Assembly: GCA_011048615.1 (NCBI GenBank)
Contig: DSDT01000016.1
Location: 1-34,150 of the forward strand
Origin: Chloroflexota bacterium
GTDB taxonomy: Bacteria > Chloroflexota > Anaerolineae > B4-G1
DNA length: 34,150 nucleotides
Direction of reading: 5' to 3'
Numbering within the stretch: the first letter of the stretch is position 1; every line of letters begins with the position of its first letter. The position numbers and the translations under genes are program-made. Below the pieces are notes generated by a model. The model was not told where the DNA came from. It was given only the letters and a program-made list of their open reading frames with translations, and ran no database searches. This document shows, in pieces, positions 21,274 to 29,471 of this stretch.

Positions 21274-22068
21274 TTACTTGTCCTTGAATTCGGGCTGTCG
21301 TTTCTCCAAAAAGGCCCCGAGTCCCTCCAGGGGATCCTCTTTCTCGGAAAGGACCACGAACTGGTCCGATTCGATCCGGAGGCCCTCCTCGATGGGCCCT
21401 TGAAGTCCTTGGTCAATCGCTTTCAACGCAGCGGCAATGGCGAACTTGGATTTGGAGGCGATCTTGCGGGCCAGACCGCGCGCCTCTTTGAGGACTGCTC
21501 CCCCAGGCACCACCTTGTTGACCAGATTCAAGCGATATGCCTCCTGCGCGGTCATCATGTCGCCGGTCAGGATCAACTCGATGGCCTTGCCCCGGCCAGC
21601 GAGGCGAGACAAGCGCTGAGTGCCCCCCCATCCGGGGATGATGCCCAGGTTGATCTCGGGCTGTCCCAACCGCGCTCGGTCGGAGCAGATTCGCATGTGG
21701 CAGGACATGGCCAGCTCCAACCCGCCGCCGAGGCAAAAGCCGTTGATGGCCGCGATGAACGGCTTGGGCGCGCTCTCGATCTTGCGGAAGGCCGAGTGAC
21801 CCCGTTTGAGGAACTTGGCCGATGAATCGGTGTCCCCACTCTCGAACAGCGCCTTGATCTCGGGAATGTCCGCCCCGGCGACAAAGGCGTTGGTTCCACC
21901 GCCGGTGATGATGACCACCTTGACCTCGTCGTCGGCCAGCAGCTCATCCACTGCCTCGTCCAGTTCGGTCACAACTTGCTTGTTGAACGAGTTGACCGGC
22001 GGATGGTCAATGGTCAGCAGCGCCACCTGTTCCTCAACTTCCGTTCGGATATATTGCCATTCTCCCAT
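21274..22068 (-). CDS. Enoyl-CoA hydratase/isomerase (crotonase family)
   Basis: A 264-residue crotonase-fold enzyme adding water to trans-2-enoyl-CoA. Oxyanion-hole segments are FVAGADIPEI (about 62-71) and NGFCLGGGLELAMSCHMRI (110-127); the two catalytic glutamates of true hydratases are present as Glu118 and Glu138 (LGQPEINLGIIPGWGGTQRL). The length and the C-terminal helices are standard. GGAG precedes the ATG. It is the third enzyme of the thiolase-dehydrogenase-hydratase run, 33 bases after the stop of the 3-hydroxyacyl-CoA dehydrogenase gene. Confidence 0.93.
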   Translation of the reverse strand: MGEWQYIRTEVEEQVALLTIDHPPVNSFNKQVVTELDEAVDELLADDEVKVVIITGGGTNAFVAGADIPEIKALFESGDTDSSAKFLKRGHSAFRKIESAPKPFIAAINGFCLGGGLELAMSCHMRICSDRARLGQPEINLGIIPGWGGTQRLSRLAGRGKAIELILTGDMMTAQEAYRLNLVNKVVPGGAVLKEARGLARKIASKSKFAIAAALKAIDQGLQGPIEEGLRIESDQFVVLSEKEDPLEGLGAFLEKRQPEFKDK

Positions 22069-22101
22069 TGTTCACTCCTTTACCTGTTACGCTTCCCGTT
22101 T

Positions 22102-23325
22102 TTACGCGTGCTCGTGGAACCCCTTTCCGGTCTTTTCTCCCAGGTGCCCGGCCTGGACGCGCAGTTTGAGGGGACGGGCGGGCCGGAAACGGAATCCCAG
22201 TTCTTTTTCCAACTCTTGTAACCCTTGCAGCACGGTATCCAGCCCGATCTTGTCGGCGATGACCAGCGGACCCACCCGCTCGCCGCCGTAGGTCATGCCC
22301 GTGCCGGCGACCATGGACATATCAATGTCGGACAGGCTGGCAATGTTCTCCTGGACGCAGAGCGCGGCCTCATTGATCAGCGGGTACATCAACCGTTCGA
22401 CGGAGAACGTGGTGCCGGTGGACACCTCGCCAGAGGTCTGGAGTGCGTCAATCATCTCCTTGACTGCCTCCGACTCACCGCCGGGATAATCGTAAAACCC
22501 CGCGCCGGACTTTTGGCCCAGTCGGCCGGCCTCGACTAGTTTGGTGAACAGCGGGGCCGGGCTCATGCGCTCGCCGTACTCGGAGTACAGGTGCTCTCCT
22601 ACATGGGCGCACACGTCCAGACCCAGCATGTCCATCAGCGTGAAAGGCCCCATCGGCATGCCCCATTCCACGATGGCCTGGTCAATGTTCGTCGCCGTCG
22701 CCGCTCCCTCGCCCAGCGCCTTGGTCGCCTCGTTGAGGTATGGCATCAGCAGCCGATTGACCAGGAAGCCGGGGCACTCTTGGACCACCACCGGCAGCTT
22801 GCGCAGGCTCTCGGCGAACATGACCACGTCGTCTATGGTCTCTTGATCGGTGTCCAGGCCAGGGATGATCTCGACCAGCTTCATCACGCTGGCGGGGTTG
22901 AAAAAGTGCATCCCGATCATCTTGTGGGGCTTGCCCGTGGCCGCGCCCATCTCGGAGATGGAAAGGGCCGAGGTGTTGCTGGCAAAAATCGTCTGCTCCG
23001 GGCAGACTCCCTCCAGTTCCTTGAGCACGGCCTGCTTGATCCCCATCTTTTCCGGCACGGCCTCGATGACAATGTCCACGTCCTCGAACTCGTCATAGGT
23101 CAGCGTCGGCGTGATTAAATCCAGCTTGGACTCCATGTCGCTGGCGCTCATCTTGCCCTTGTCCACCCTGTTCTGATAGATGGAACGAGCTTTGGCCATG
23201 CCCGCGTCGAGCATCTTTTGGTCAATATCCTTCAACACCACCGGCAGGCCGGAGAACGTGATGACCTGGGCGATCTCGCCCCCCATCGTTCCGGCGCCGA
23301 CGACTGCGGCTTTGAATATGTACAT
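22102..23325 (-). CDS. 3-hydroxyacyl-CoA dehydrogenase
   Basis: A 407-residue NAD-dependent dehydrogenase for 3-hydroxyacyl-CoA. The Rossmann start is VVGAGTMGGEIAQV with Asp33 (LKDID) selecting NAD. The catalytic His140 is in GMHFFNPASVMKLVEI, followed by the family's PGFLVNRLLMPYLNEA. Two C-terminal helical domains follow, one ending GAGFYDYPGG and the second ending GEKTGKGFHEHA, so the protein has the duplicated C-terminal half found in FadB-like and long bacterial forms, without the hydratase part. AAAGGAGG precedes the ATG. The gene lies 12 bases past the thiolase stop. Confidence 0.93.
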   Translation of the reverse strand: MYIFKAAVVGAGTMGGEIAQVITFSGLPVVLKDIDQKMLDAGMAKARSIYQNRVDKGKMSASDMESKLDLITPTLTYDEFEDVDIVIEAVPEKMGIKQAVLKELEGVCPEQTIFASNTSALSISEMGAATGKPHKMIGMHFFNPASVMKLVEIIPGLDTDQETIDDVVMFAESLRKLPVVVQECPGFLVNRLLMPYLNEATKALGEGAATATNIDQAIVEWGMPMGPFTLMDMLGLDVCAHVGEHLYSEYGERMSPAPLFTKLVEAGRLGQKSGAGFYDYPGGESEAVKEMIDALQTSGEVSTGTTFSVERLMYPLINEAALCVQENIASLSDIDMSMVAGTGMTYGGERVGPLVIADKIGLDTVLQGLQELEKELGFRFRPARPLKLRVQAGHLGEKTGKGFHEHA

Positions 23326-23337
23326 GGGTAACCTCCT

Positions 23338-24552
23338 TTATTCCAGTGGAATTCGTTCCAGAATGAGCGCGCCGCCCTGACCGCCGCCGACGCACATCGT
23401 ATCCATCCCGTAGCGGACCTCGCGGCGCTGCATCTCGTGGGTCAGCGTGGCGATCAGCTTGGCGGCGGTGCAGCCTACCGGGTGACCGAGGGCGATGGCG
23501 CCGCCGTTGACGTTGACCTTGTCCCAGTCCCAGTTGTACCCCTGGGCCTCCATCTCCTTGCCATCAGAGAGGACCTGGGCGGCAAAGGCCTCGTTCAGCT
23601 CGATCAGGCCGATGTCGTCCAGCGTGAGGCCCGCTCGCTTCAACGCCTTGGGCATCGCAAAGGCCGGCCCGATCCCCATGTAGGCCGGATCCACCGCCGC
23701 GTAGGCGTAGCTGATGATGCGGGCCGTGGGCTTGAGGCCCAGTTCCTTCGCCTTTTCCGCCGTGCAGACGATCATCGCCGCCGCGCCATCCGAGATAGGG
23801 CAGGCGTTGGCTGGCGTGACCGTGCCACCCTTCTTGAACACCGTCGGGTAGAGGGCTGCCTTCTGCACCGTCAGACCGGGGTTGATCGTCTCGTCATGGA
23901 CGATCTTTTCCCGCGCTACTTCCTGCCCGGCTACCTTTTTGACGATCTCGACGGGTACGATCTCGTCATCAAACTTGCCCATGCGCTGGGCCATGAATGC
24001 CTTTTTGTGAGATTGGACCGCGTACTTGTCCTGCTCTTCCTGGGAGATGTCGTACTTTTCGGCCAGGTTCTCGGCGGTGCGGCCCATGATCTGACCACAG
24101 ATGGGGTCCGTGAGCCCTTCCCATAGGCCGTCAGTCAGCTCGGCATGACGCAGCTTGTATCCCCAGCGAGCTTGCTTGAGGATATAGGGGATGTTGCTCA
24201 TGCTCTCGGCCCCGCCGCACATATAGACTTGCCCATCTCCGGCCTGGATGGCCTGGTAGGCGCAGGTTACTGACTGCATGCCAGAGGCACAGTTCCGCTG
24301 GACGGTGAAAGCTGGGATGTCCATGGGCACTCCCGCCATCAACGCCGCCACTCGACCGATGTTGGCTGCGTCGGAGGGCTGTCCAATGTTGCCCAGGATC
24401 ACTTCATCCAACACGGCCGGATCCAGCCCTGTCTGTTCGAGCACGGCCCGAAAGACGATCTCGGCCAGGTCCTGAGCCCGCTTGCTGCGCAGCGCACCAC
24501 CATGGGAGCCCACTGGCGTGCGCACCGGATTGACAATCACTACTTCTTTCAC
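23338..24552 (-). CDS. Thiolase (acetyl-CoA acyltransferase)
   Basis: A 404-residue thiolase that cleaves 3-ketoacyl-CoA with CoA, or condenses acetyl-CoA. The acyl-binding Cys88 sits in VQRNCASGMQS; the other active-site motifs are NEAFAAQ, GGAIALGHPVGCTAAK (His) and DTMCVGGGQGGA (second Cys). Length is typical. The start is GTG, preceded by AAGGAGGTG. It follows the TetR gene by 29 bases and heads the enzyme genes of the beta-oxidation cluster. Confidence 0.93.
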   Translation of the reverse strand: MKEVVIVNPVRTPVGSHGGALRSKRAQDLAEIVFRAVLEQTGLDPAVLDEVILGNIGQPSDAANIGRVAALMAGVPMDIPAFTVQRNCASGMQSVTCAYQAIQAGDGQVYMCGGAESMSNIPYILKQARWGYKLRHAELTDGLWEGLTDPICGQIMGRTAENLAEKYDISQEEQDKYAVQSHKKAFMAQRMGKFDDEIVPVEIVKKVAGQEVAREKIVHDETINPGLTVQKAALYPTVFKKGGTVTPANACPISDGAAAMIVCTAEKAKELGLKPTARIISYAYAAVDPAYMGIGPAFAMPKALKRAGLTLDDIGLIELNEAFAAQVLSDGKEMEAQGYNWDWDKVNVNGGAIALGHPVGCTAAKLIATLTHEMQRREVRYGMDTMCVGGGQGGALILERIPLE

Positions 24553-24581
24553 TCAAGCACCTCCTTGATCTATTGATCTGG

Positions 24582-25226
24582 TTATTCTGAGAGGGCTGCT
24601 TTCAGCCCCTGGATAATGATCTCCAACGCGGTCTGGTAGAGCGCTTCTTGCTCCACGCCGACCATTTCCCGTCGCAGGGGATGCTCCATCAGTTCCAGGA
24701 CGCCGTTTAGCGTGGCCCAGATCACGCTGGCGGCCAGTTGAGCATCACAGTAGCGGAATAGTTGCTCTTCGATCCCTTGTTGAATCGCCTGGGCCACCCA
24801 CCCCAGCCCATCCAAGCTGGCAGCGAACACCTGCTCGTAAACCTCGGACGTGACCGAGTCCTGGAATCGTCCTCGATCCATTGCCACCAGCAGGCGGAAA
24901 TACTCGGGTTCTTGCTTAAAGAATTGCAGGTAGGCCTGGCTCAACCGCCGCAACCGTTCGTCGGCTGGTAGAGGACTGGTCGCGGCATAGGCCTGTTCCA
25001 GTTCGTCGAGCAGCTCGTCCAGCCCTTCCAAAAGCAAATGAGCAAGGATGGTCTCCTTGCTCTCGAAATACAGGTATACAGTGCCCTTGCTGACTTCCGC
25101 CTGCTCGGCCACGTTTTCCACCGTGGCGCGATGGAAGCCGTTCTCGAAGAAAACCTCGTGGGCGGCTCGTAGAATGGACTGTCGCCGTTCTTCTTTCTCT
25201 CGCTCGCGACGTGCTCTGGTGGCCAA
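24582..25226 (-). CDS. TetR-family regulator of the beta-oxidation cluster
   Basis: A 214-residue TetR/AcrR protein. The DNA-binding N-terminus (RRQSILRAAHEVFFENGFHRATVENVAEQAEVSKGTVYLYFESKETILAHLL) is clear; the C-terminal helical domain resembles FadR-type regulators that release DNA on binding acyl-CoA. The start codon is TTG at 25226, five bases after AGGAG. It heads the run with thiolase, hydroxyacyl-CoA dehydrogenase and hydratase. Tandem palindromic sites over its own promoter point to autorepression. Acyl-CoA as ligand is inferred from context. Confidence 0.9.
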   Translation of the reverse strand: MATRARREREKEERRQSILRAAHEVFFENGFHRATVENVAEQAEVSKGTVYLYFESKETILAHLLLEGLDELLDELEQAYAATSPLPADERLRRLSQAYLQFFKQEPEYFRLLVAMDRGRFQDSVTSEVYEQVFAASLDGLGWVAQAIQQGIEEQLFRYCDAQLAASVIWATLNGVLELMEHPLRREMVGVEQEALYQTALEIIIQGLKAALSE

Positions 25227-25256
25227 GCTGTCTCCTGCTCTTTGGATGGATCGGGG

Positions 25257-25317
25257 ACTAACTAGTAGTCACTAACTGACTAGAAGTCATTATACAACGA
25301 AACATGCGCGCTGTCAA
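25257..25317 (-). promoter_or_regulatory. Consensus promoter and tandem TetR operator
   Basis: On the minus strand TTGACA (25317-25312), 17 bases, TATAAT (25294-25289) is a perfect sigma-70 pair. Immediately downstream lie two 15-base repeats, TGACTTCTAGTCAGT (25289-25275) and TGACTACTAGTTAGT (25271-25257), 13 of 15 bases identical, 18 bases apart. Each contains an imperfect palindrome (TGACT-N3-AGTCA in the first). They cover the predicted start site, as expected for a self-repressing TetR regulator. Confidence 0.72.
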
Positions 25318-25399
25318 CAGATTGCGTCAGATTTTAAGGTCAGCACAGTTTAGTCGAGCGCTGCAAGCTAGGGCAACCTGTTCGAGGGGGGGGATGCGT

Positions 25400-25428
25400 T
25401 TGACTGGATTCTGTCACGGTTATATAAT
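25400..25428 (+). promoter_or_regulatory. Predicted promoter of the penicillin-acylase-like gene
   Basis: TTGACT (25400-25405) and TATAAT (25423-25428) are separated by 17 bases, giving a leader of about 130 bases before the ATG at 25566. The rest of the 339-base divergent gap holds the TetR promoter and an 8-base G run at about 25385. Confidence 0.6.
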
Positions 25429-25565
25429 TCCAGTTGACTCGTAGCTCTCTTTGACAAATCCAGGGGAGATCGCCTCTCTGAAAGTCGATCCGGCCTCCGG
25501 TAGCTGGCGGTTCTACCCTGATTCGTGCAGCGTCGTGTGATGAGGAACGGTAAAGGAGGAATCCG

Positions 25566-28019
25566 ATGCGTAGATTGGCGTTTGTTTTGTTGGTGTTGGT
25601 AGTGGTCGTCGGGCTGATCAGCGCCCTCGTCGCGGGCTATGGGCTGTTCACGGTGCGCCGCCCGTGGCCCAAGACGGACGGCGCCGTCCGGGTGGATGGC
25701 CTGCGGGAGGAGACCACCGTCATCCGCGATAGCTGGGGCATCCCGCACATCTATGCCTCTAACTCGCACGATCTCTTTTTCGCCCAGGGGTATGTCCATG
25801 CCCAGGATCGCTTTTGGCAGATGGAGTTCAACCGTCGGGTCGGTTCCGGGCGGCTGGCGGAAATTCTGGGCGAGTCCGCCCTGGACTCGGATCGCTTCAT
25901 CCGCACCTTGGGGTGGCATCGAACCGCCGCCGAAGAGTTGAAGCAGATGGATGCAGAGGTTCTGGCGGCCCTGGAAGCTTACGCTGAGGGAGTCAATGCC
26001 TACATCTCCACCTATCGCGGCCGCTTGGGGCTAGAGTTCACGATGCTGGGGTTGACTGGGGTCCAGTTCGAGCCAGAGCCGTGGGAGCCTCTCCACACCA
26101 TCACCTGGGCCAAGGTGATGGCCTGGGACCTGGGGGGCAACCGGCGGGACGAGCTGGTCCGCGCCCACATCGCCGCTCGCTTTGATCCATCCGCCGTCGA
26201 GGCCCTGCTGCCGTCCTATCCAGACGACTATCCGATCATCGTCCCTCATCCCCTGACGGAAGCGTCGCTGGACACGCTGCCTTTGGCCTTTTTCGATGCG
26301 TATGTCTGGGGGAGCGGTAAAGAGATCGGCAGCAACAACTGGGTCGTCGCTGGCGAGCGCACCGAGACGGGGATGCCCATCCTGGCCAACGATCCACATC
26401 TGGGCATCCAGATGCCTTCCATCTGGTACGAGATCGGCCTGCACTGCCAGCCGGTCAGCTCTGATTGTCCCTACAACGTGGTGGGGGCCTCCTTCGCCAG
26501 CACGCCTGGCGTCATCATCGGCCACAACGATCGCATCGCCTGGGGCGTCACCAACCTGGGTCCGGACGTGCAAGATCTGTTCATCGAAAGGGTCAACCCG
26601 GAGAACCCCAATCAGTACGAGTATGAGGGGGAATGGGTCGAGATGCAGACGATCCGCGAGGAGATCACCGTCGCCAAGAGGGAGGAGCCGGTGGTGGTGC
26701 GCGTCCGCATCACCCGGCACGGGCCCATCATCAACGACGTGATCGGTGGGACGGAGGAGAATTGGACGTTCGGCTGGCAGCCCCTGGCCCTGTCCTGGAC
26801 CGGGCTGCAGCCGGGCACCTTGATGCGGAGCGTTCTGCTCCTGGATCGAGCCAGTAACTGGGACGATTTCCGGGAGGCGTTGAGTTATTGGGATGCTCCC
26901 AGCCAGAACTTTGTCTACGCCGATGTGGAGGGGAACATTGGCTACCAGGCTCCGGGACGCATCCCCATCCGGGCGTCCGGCGATGGGTCCGTGCCGGTGC
27001 CGGGCTGGACCGGCGAGTACGAGTGGGTGGATTACATTCCTTTCGACGACCTGCCCCGCTCCTTCAACCCGGAGGAGGGGTACATCGTCACGGCCAACAA
27101 CGCCGTGGTGAAGCCGGATTTCCCCTACTTTATCTCGCGGAACTGGGCCCCCGGCTACCGGGCGCGGCGCATCGTGGAACTGCTCGAGGCCGACGCCTCT
27201 CTTTCGGTGACCGACATGCAGGCCATCCAGGGCGATAGCAACCCGGTCTGGGGGGAGGATGTACTGCCCTATCTCCTCGTCCTGCCGGTGACTGGCACAG
27301 GGCGGAGTGAGAGTGATGCGCGTCGTTTGACGGAGGCGCTGGAACTGCTGCGCATGTGGGATGGACGGGCGGACCGGGACAGCGCCGGAGCGGCCCTGTT
27401 CGAGGCGTTTCGCCTGCGGGTGATTGATCTGACCTTTGGCGATGAACTGGGGGAGCAGTTGTTGGAAAAGGCGCGCTCCAGTTTGGGGGTGGCGCTGGTA
27501 GAGATGCTGGAGGATGAGTCGTCCATCTGGTTCGACAACGTGAACACACGCCCTGTCGAGAACCGGGACGAAATCCTGCTCCAGGCGTTGGAGGCCGCCG
27601 TCGAGGACCTGCACGAGTCCCTGGGCCGGAATATGGACAAGTGGCGCTGGGGTGACCTCCACACGGCCACCTTTGTAAATCAAAGCCTGGGGCGGTGCGG
27701 GATTCCCATAATCGAATCCATCTTTAATCGGGGTCCGGTCCCTGTGGATGGCACCATTGCCACGGTCAACAACACCGGCTACAGCCTGAGCGCTCCCTAC
27801 GAGGTGCGGAGTGTGCCCTCCTACCGTCAGGTCGTGGACCTGCAGGACTGGACACGTTCGGTCTCGATGCACACCACCGGGCAGTCCGGGCACCCCTATC
27901 ACCGCCACTATGACGATATGATTGATCCCTGGCGGGACATCGAGTATCACCCCATGTTGTGGGGGCGAGCGGATGTGGAGGCGGACGCCGAGGGCACGCT
28001 GGTGCTGATGCCCAAGTAG
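25566..28019 (+). CDS. Penicillin acylase family Ntn hydrolase, membrane-anchored
   Basis: An 817-residue penicillin amidase-type enzyme (peptidase S45), cleaving amide bonds of beta-lactams, acyl-homoserine lactones or similar acyl-amides. An N-terminal hydrophobic helix (residues 4-27) exports or anchors it. The alpha-chain region has VIRDSWGIPHIYASNSHDLFFAQGYVHAQDRFWQMEFNRR. The nucleophile after self-cleavage would be Ser256 in KEIGSNNWVVAGERTETGMPILANDPHL, and NFVYADVEGNIGYQAPGRIPIR plus the terminal NNTGYSLSAPYEVRSVPSYRQVVDL...QSGHPYHRHYDDM are family-typical. GGAGG lies 6 bases before the ATG. Single-gene unit; convergent with the ATPase operon. Substrate unknown. Confidence 0.92.
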   Translation: MRRLAFVLLVLVVVVGLISALVAGYGLFTVRRPWPKTDGAVRVDGLREETTVIRDSWGIPHIYASNSHDLFFAQGYVHAQDRFWQMEFNRRVGSGRLAEILGESALDSDRFIRTLGWHRTAAEELKQMDAEVLAALEAYAEGVNAYISTYRGRLGLEFTMLGLTGVQFEPEPWEPLHTITWAKVMAWDLGGNRRDELVRAHIAARFDPSAVEALLPSYPDDYPIIVPHPLTEASLDTLPLAFFDAYVWGSGKEIGSNNWVVAGERTETGMPILANDPHLGIQMPSIWYEIGLHCQPVSSDCPYNVVGASFASTPGVIIGHNDRIAWGVTNLGPDVQDLFIERVNPENPNQYEYEGEWVEMQTIREEITVAKREEPVVVRVRITRHGPIINDVIGGTEENWTFGWQPLALSWTGLQPGTLMRSVLLLDRASNWDDFREALSYWDAPSQNFVYADVEGNIGYQAPGRIPIRASGDGSVPVPGWTGEYEWVDYIPFDDLPRSFNPEEGYIVTANNAVVKPDFPYFISRNWAPGYRARRIVELLEADASLSVTDMQAIQGDSNPVWGEDVLPYLLVLPVTGTGRSESDARRLTEALELLRMWDGRADRDSAGAALFEAFRLRVIDLTFGDELGEQLLEKARSSLGVALVEMLEDESSIWFDNVNTRPVENRDEILLQALEAAVEDLHESLGRNMDKWRWGDLHTATFVNQSLGRCGIPIIESIFNRGPVPVDGTIATVNNTGYSLSAPYEVRSVPSYRQVVDLQDWTRSVSMHTTGQSGHPYHRHYDDMIDPWRDIEYHPMLWGRADVEADAEGTLVLMPK

Positions 28020-28070
28020 AGGGCCTGGAACCAGCAATTCCTGTTCTAGCGTCGCTGTCACGTGATATGG

Positions 28071-28134
28071 GTTTGTAGTGGCGACTTTAGTCGCTGGCTA
28101 TGCCGTCGAAACGACTAAAGTCGTTACTACGAAC
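28071..28134. repeat. Palindromic intergenic repeat with ACTAAAGTCGT core
   Basis: GTTTGTAGTGGCGACTTTAGTCG (28071-28093) is an inverted copy of the stretch ending at 28134, with 20 of 23 bases matching. Each arm itself contains the small palindrome CGACT-TT-AGTCG. The element sits between convergent genes (acylase stop 28019, atpG stop 28215). It looks like a REP/MITE-like mobile palindrome that could also end transcription; similar sequences are, from memory, widespread in Chloroflexota genomes. Confidence 0.6.
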
Positions 28135-28214
28135 AGGGTGGGTAGAAAACAGGCACACGAGGGGATCTCTCTTCGTGTGCTTGCCCCTGCGGTTGGGATT
28201 GGGACCTGTCGAGG

Positions 28215-29144
28215 TCAAGACTTGGAGCGGGTGAGCATCCCGGCTCCGATAGCCAGTTCCTGCATCTCCTGGGTGATCTCTTGCTGGCGCGCCGTCTGTA
28301 TCACCAGCATCAGTTCATCCATCAGCCGCTCGACGTTCTGGCTGGCCACCTCCATCAACTGGTAGCGCTTCGAGTGTTCTGAGGCGGCCGAGTCCAGCAT
28401 CACCCGATACAGGTGGAGTGCGATCTGCTGCTGGACGACTTGGATGTAGAGGCTCAGGGGGTCGGTTTCGATGATGGGGGGAGGCCAGAGGGAGACCTCT
28501 CTATTCCCGATATCTGTTGCGGCCAGAAGAGGCGGGATCACCCTGACGACTGTCGGTTGGTACCGATCCACACCACGATAGGCGTTGTAGAGCAGGTCTA
28601 CCTGATCCAGTTCCTGCGCCTCATATTGGGCCAGCCAGTGTTGGGCCAGCTCCGAGGCGCGCTCGAAGGTGGGGAGCGCTGTGACTGAGAGGGCGCCCAG
28701 CCACGTCATCGAATGGCCCCGTTGCTGCAGGAGACGGCGCAGACGGCCGCCCAGCACCGCCAATTCTACCTCGGCAGTGCTCTCCCTGTCCAGGTAGGCT
28801 TTGACTTGCTCGGCAATGATGATGTTGAACCGGCCCACCAATCCCCGCTCGGTGCCGATGGCCACGACGATCTTGCGCTCGATCTGTCCTCGCTCCTGCG
28901 CCGTCAGGGGGGCGAGGGGCAGGTACCGGCCCGGCGGTAGGGAGGAGCGATCCCCCTGTGGCGGTAGATGCGGCAGCAGCGTGGGCAGCAGATTCGCCAG
29001 GCGGGCCTCGTACTGTTGGATTCGCTGGCCCTGCTTGAGAGCAGCCTGCCAGCTTCCCATCGAGATGGTGCGCATGGCGCCCAGAATGGGCTCCACCGTG
29101 CGGATGTTTGCCAGCCGTTCCTCGGCGCGGTCCAGGTCTTCCAT
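28215..29144 (-). CDS. atpG: N-type ATPase gamma subunit
   Basis: A 309-residue rotary-shaft subunit. Divergent in the middle, but both ends are clear: the N-terminal helix (LDRAEERLANIRTVEPILGAMRTISMGSWQAALKQ) and the C-terminal helix (YQLMEVASQNVERLMDELMLVIQTARQQEITQEMQELAIGAGML) which turn inside the alpha-beta ring. It is last in the N-ATPase operon, as usual. The start is 3 bases past the stop of the PII-like gene. The family's gamma-C phosphate contacts cannot be judged. The palindrome at 28071-28134 follows. Confidence 0.9.
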   Translation of the reverse strand: MEDLDRAEERLANIRTVEPILGAMRTISMGSWQAALKQGQRIQQYEARLANLLPTLLPHLPPQGDRSSLPPGRYLPLAPLTAQERGQIERKIVVAIGTERGLVGRFNIIIAEQVKAYLDRESTAEVELAVLGGRLRRLLQQRGHSMTWLGALSVTALPTFERASELAQHWLAQYEAQELDQVDLLYNAYRGVDRYQPTVVRVIPPLLAATDIGNREVSLWPPPIIETDPLSLYIQVVQQQIALHLYRVMLDSAASEHSKRYQLMEVASQNVERLMDELMLVIQTARQQEITQEMQELAIGAGMLTRSKS

Positions 29145-29147
29145 CGT

Positions 29148-29471
29148 CTAGCGGTAGGTCTCCAGACGGTCCATATCCCAGACGAACACCACAGCCCCTC
29201 CGATTTCCGAAGTTGACGATTCGGGAGCGAGGTCGGAGCGCTGTTTCGCCTTGGTTGATTCCACCGTCACACACGAGTAGCAGGTGTTCTTGATAATGTC
29301 CAAAACCTTTTCCAGGTCCTGGGCTTGCACGGCGATGAAAAGCGTCATCTGAGCCTGGCGCAGCATGCCGCCGCGACTCTCGGTAAAGGTCGCCGTGTGC
29401 CCGGCGGATACCAGGGCGTGCAGGACGTTGTCGGACTCGCTCCGGGGTACCACGGCCATGATCATTTTCAT
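29148..29471 (-). CDS. DarA/PstA-type PII-like protein (DUF970, cyclic-di-AMP receptor family)
   Basis: A 107-residue PII-like protein from the ATG at 29471, which overlaps the atpA stop as ATGA; the ORF-track N-terminus lies inside atpA and is not real. Seen: MKMIMAVVPRSESDNVLHALVSAGHTATFTESRGGMLRQAQMTLFIAVQAQDLEKVLDIIKNTC, and the ending SEIGGAVVFVWDMDRLETY. Both match the DarA/PstA pattern (MKLIxAVVQDxD...L...F.VTKLATTGGFLKSGNTTF...GVED, ending EVGGATVFVLPVxxFxxF) and length (about 109). DarA/PstA trimers bind cyclic-di-AMP. The T-loop here reads ESRGGMLRQAQMT rather than TTGGFLKSGNTT, so ligand binding is not certain. It lies between atpA and atpG, so it likely regulates this ATPase; no such role is known to me. 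Confidence 0.8.
   Translation of the reverse strand: MKMIMAVVPRSESDNVLHALVSAGHTATFTESRGGMLRQAQMTLFIAVQAQDLEKVLDIIKNTCYSCVTVESTKAKQRSDLAPESSTSEIGGAVVFVWDMDRLETYR

Noticed and set aside
25383-25395. Run of eight G bases in the TetR/acylase gap
   Set aside because: Single homopolymer, no companion G-tracts for a quadruplex and no relation to the promoter boxes.
2313-28019. Idea that the C45 hydrolase and the penicillin acylase form one lactam/signal-degrading system
   Set aside because: They are 22 kb apart, in different operons and of different Ntn families; nothing in the sequence links them.
26031-28061. 676-codon minus-strand ORF
   Set aside because: Antisense to the penicillin acylase, with biased composition (Pro, Gly, His, Asp) and no motif; long open frames opposite real genes are common at this GC level.
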